Notes under the pieces: generated by a model
Told to the model about the DNA's origin: nothing
The model's database searches: none
What the model saw: the letters and a program-made list of their open reading frames with translations, nothing else
Assembly (NCBI GenBank): GCA_035550215.1
Contig: DASZPM010000011.1
Span: forward strand, 62,001 to 126,000
Direction: 5' to 3'
DNA from: JABDFW01 sp035550215
GTDB taxonomy: Bacteria; Bacteroidota; Bacteroidia; Chitinophagales; Chitinophagaceae
DNA: 64,000 bases
Translations under genes and position numbers: made by a program
Shown: positions 61,792 through 64,000 of the stretch, in pieces
Layout: every line of letters starts with the position of its first letter
Numbering within the stretch: position 1 is the stretch's first letter

Positions 61792-62436
61792 CTATGATGT
61801 GGGCAATTCTTTCACAAAAAATATCCTGTACAGTTGCGCAAGGGCTGCTATTACAAACACAACGCCCATAATAATATTGAGTATTTTGGTATTGGCTTTC
61901 ATTTTAACTATAAGCCAGTTGCCACCGTACATGTATACTGCCAGCCCGCTAACAGTGCCTAAACCGCACCCCATGCTAAAAACATTAAAATCGCTTAGGC
62001 CGGTATTTAATGCATGCAGGTTTATAAGGTAGCTGCTCCATATAAACCAAAAAGGCACCTGCGCAGGGTTCAACAAACTCATCGTTATTCCCAATGCAAA
62101 CCTGTTAAGCCTGTTATTAAGCAGCAAAGGCTTTTTTTCACCTTGTTGTTTAAGGGCTGATATAAATGTTGCGGTCCCCAATGCAAAGAACAAAACAACC
62201 GTTAGCCAGTTAACTATTTCAAAAAATACCTGGTGGCGTACAATCCAGGCTACGCCGGTAACGGTAAGCCGTACATATACAATTTCAATTATGGTTACGC
62301 CAATGGTGTACTTCCAGGCGTTTTTAAAATTTTCTGATACCGCAATTTGCGTCGCGGTAATGCTCATGGTCCCTAGCGGCAGTTGCCCTAAAAAACTAAC
62401 CAGCCAGCCAAGCCAAAATGTTATAAACAGGTTCAT
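61792..62436 (-). CDS. LysE-family exporter
   Basis: Inner-membrane amino acid or small-molecule exporter of the LysE/RhtB family. ATG 62436 gives MNLFITFWLGWLVSFLGQLPLGTMSITATQ, the family start in which PLGT corresponds to the conserved PGP-type turn. About six hydrophobic segments are visible. FALGITMSLLNPAQVPFWFIW is another signature, and GVVFVIAALAQLYRIFF ends the last helix. Length 214 residues is normal. It converges on the Fe-S membrane protein gene with only 2 bp between stops. Confidence 0.9.
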   Translation of the reverse strand: MNLFITFWLGWLVSFLGQLPLGTMSITATQIAVSENFKNAWKYTIGVTIIEIVYVRLTVTGVAWIVRHQVFFEIVNWLTVVLFFALGTATFISALKQQGEKKPLLLNNRLNRFALGITMSLLNPAQVPFWFIWSSYLINLHALNTGLSDFNVFSMGCGLGTVSGLAVYMYGGNWLIVKMKANTKILNIIMGVVFVIAALAQLYRIFFVKELPTS

Positions 62437-62635
62437 GTAAAATAAAATTGCAATTATACAGTAAAAGTCAACAATAACAGCAGCCATTATATACGGCCAT
62501 TTAATACGTGTCGCTGTTAAATACCTTACACGTCAACTGCTTATATTCCTGTAAATCTATTTTTTGTATTCTGCCCTTTCTTTCATTACTTAGCTAATAA
62601 TTGTCATTTTTACGATTAAAACCGCCATTGAAAAA

Positions 62636-64000
62636 ATGCTTACCAAAACCTGCCTGCAAAAAATTGCTCCTGTTGTAACATTGGCAATACTGCTTACTGC
62701 GTGTAACAATAATACCACAACAACGCCCCGGGGCGACAGCCTTACAGATGCGCAAAAACGCCTGCCGGAAAATGCGCTGAAAGGGCTTGACGTATTTGAA
62801 GGCCTTGAGGTACATACGATGGCGACAGAGCCTATGCTAAAGAATCCAACTAATATTGATGTGGATGAACGCGGCCGCGTATGGGTAACAGAAGCTTATA
62901 ATTACCGGCCGGCTATAAACGGCAACCCTGTAAACCCTGCCGGCGACCGCATAATGATTTTGGAAGATACCAACGGCGATGGCAAAATGGATACGGGCAA
63001 AGTATTTTACCAGGGGCCTGAAATAAACGCGCCCTTAGGCGTTTGTGTTTTGGGTAAAGAGGTACTGATATCCCAAAGCCCCTATGTATGGGCTTTTTAC
63101 GATGATAATGGCGACGATAAGGCAGACAGGAAGGAAATACTTTTCCAGGGTATTGGCGGTGTGCAGCATGATCATGGTATGCACACATTTACATTTGGGC
63201 CCGACGGGAAATTATATTTCAATTTCGGCAATGAAGGAAAAACGCTGAAAGACAAAAATGGCAAACCCGTGCTTGACCAGGATGGCGATGAAATTGGGCC
63301 GCCCAAGTATAAACAGGGTATGGCATTCAGGTGCGACCCGGATGGTAGCCATGTGGAATGCCTTGGTAATAATTTCAGGAACCCCTACGAAGTGGCTGTT
63401 GACAGCTATGGTATATTATGGCAAAGCGATAACGATGATGACGGCAACCGCGGCGTACGCATTAACTACGTAATGGACTATGGCAACTATGGTTACCACG
63501 ACGAAATGACGGATGCAAGCTGGTACGCTAACAGGACAAACATAGAAGACTCTATCCCCTATCGCCACTGGCATTTGAACGACCCCGGCGTAGTACCCAA
63601 CCTGTTGCAAACAGGGGCAGGAAGCCCTACAGGTATTTTGGTGTACGAAGGCGATTTGTTGCCAAAGGAATTCCAGGGACAGCTAATTCACAGTGATGCG
63701 GGGCCAAATGTTGTAAGAAGTTACTCCATAACAAAAGACGGGGCGGGTTACTCTGCCAAAATAATTAATATCTTAAAGGGTGACCGCGACCAGTGGTTCA
63801 GGCCTGCAGATGTGTGCATTGCCCCCGATGGCTCTTTAATTGTAGCCGATTGGTATGACCCCGGCGTAGGCGGCCACCAGGCAGGCGACCAAACACGCGG
63901 CAGGATATACAGGGTTGCTCCGCCAAACAGTGTGTATTCAGTTCCCAAACAAGACTACAGCACGCCGGAAGGCGCTGTAACGGCGTTACAAAGCCCAAAC
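62636..64000 (+). CDS. PVC-type dehydrogenase-like lipoprotein (3' partial)
   Basis: The frame runs from ATG 62636 to the last base of the window, 455 codons with no stop. A lipoprotein signal ends with LLTAC (Cys23), then an Asn/Thr-rich spacer. The rest is a beta-propeller of the membrane-bound dehydrogenase type common in planctomycetes and Bacteroidota: NPTNIDVDERGRVWVTEAYNYR, ILEDTNGDGKMDTGKVF, QHDHGMHTFTFGPDGKLYFNFGNEG, GNNFRNPYEVAVDSYG, FRPADVCIAPDGSLIVADWYDPGVGGH. Full-length members are about 1000 residues or more and usually end in a HEAT region and a c-type heme (CxxCH) domain, which would lie outside the window. Likely sugar or alcohol oxidation; substrate unknown. Confidence 0.88.
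   Translation, partial: MLTKTCLQKIAPVVTLAILLTACNNNTTTTPRGDSLTDAQKRLPENALKGLDVFEGLEVHTMATEPMLKNPTNIDVDERGRVWVTEAYNYRPAINGNPVNPAGDRIMILEDTNGDGKMDTGKVFYQGPEINAPLGVCVLGKEVLISQSPYVWAFYDDNGDDKADRKEILFQGIGGVQHDHGMHTFTFGPDGKLYFNFGNEGKTLKDKNGKPVLDQDGDEIGPPKYKQGMAFRCDPDGSHVECLGNNFRNPYEVAVDSYGILWQSDNDDDGNRGVRINYVMDYGNYGYHDEMTDASWYANRTNIEDSIPYRHWHLNDPGVVPNLLQTGAGSPTGILVYEGDLLPKEFQGQLIHSDAGPNVVRSYSITKDGAGYSAKIINILKGDRDQWFRPADVCIAPDGSLIVADWYDPGVGGHQAGDQTRGRIYRVAPPNSVYSVPKQDYSTPEGAVTALQSPN

Noticed and set aside
1..64000. tRNA, rRNA and insertion sequence genes
   Set aside because: No cloverleaf-type sequence ending in CCA context, no rRNA signature and no transposase-like protein was seen on either strand.

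Overview
The window reads as chromosomal DNA of a member of the Bacteroidota, most likely the Chitinophagales. The reasons are a SusC/SusD pair, a PorP/SprF protein beside a surface protein with a gliding-type C-terminal sorting domain, frequent short lipoprotein signals, TAnnTTTG-type promoter elements, several TTG starts, and the sigma-54 activator - LptE - SecG gene order. I see no rRNA, tRNA, CRISPR array, transposase or phage genes.

Layout. Bases 1-14.4 kb hold a polysaccharide utilisation locus: a GH31 alpha-xylosidase-type enzyme (5' end outside the window), SusC, SusD, a TIG-domain surface glycan-binding lipoprotein, a GH51-like lipoprotein and a very large FG-GAP/ASPIC lipoprotein. 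Xyloglucan or a related arabinose/xylose-decorated hemicellulose is the likely substrate. 14.4-25 kb is mostly housekeeping: a CCG-type Fe-S protein, a DUF3078 protein, MiaB, a nucleotidyltransferase, then the activator - LptE - unknown acidic protein - SecG run closed by a clean terminator, MltG and a YihY/BrkB membrane protein. 25-34.3 kb holds a GH89 alpha-N-acetylglucosaminidase, a small gene split by one in-frame stop codon (27487-27927), a PNPOx-like protein, a LEA-type lipoprotein, a WbqC-like protein, and a lectin/PKD surface protein paired with a PorP/SprF protein.

35-41.1 kb is the least familiar part. Three same-strand genes encode a small beta-rich protein, a 1382-codon protein (hydrophobic N-terminus, beta-rich body, 20 consecutive prolines, Fn3-like domains, three 76-residue helical repeats) and a protein ending in a LecA/PA-IL-like lectin domain. 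They run tail-to-tail into a prolyl-hydroxylase-like Fe(II)/2-oxoglutarate oxygenase with no spacer. A perfect 16-bp inverted repeat, whose loop can pair with a flank, precedes the large gene. This is the best candidate for an undescribed system.

41.5-50.8 kb: a GH2 exo-beta-D-glucosaminidase-type enzyme, SET protein, MgtE, GNAT acetyltransferase, GlmS and a glycogen-debranching-type enzyme. 50.8-57.2 kb: a Tat-exported sugar oxidation operon (TIM-barrel isomerase/epimerase-like protein, GMC oxidoreductase, gluconate dehydrogenase subunit 3-like protein) facing a Nudix-derived regulator across two palindromic operators, followed by two membrane protein genes. 57.2-64 kb: an orphan ABC ATPase, a receiver-only response regulator, VOC and HAD proteins, a PyrR-like phosphoribosyltransferase, a membrane Fe-S protein that probably partners the CCG protein 45 kb upstream, a LysE exporter, and the 5' part of a large PVC-type dehydrogenase-like lipoprotein cut by the window end.
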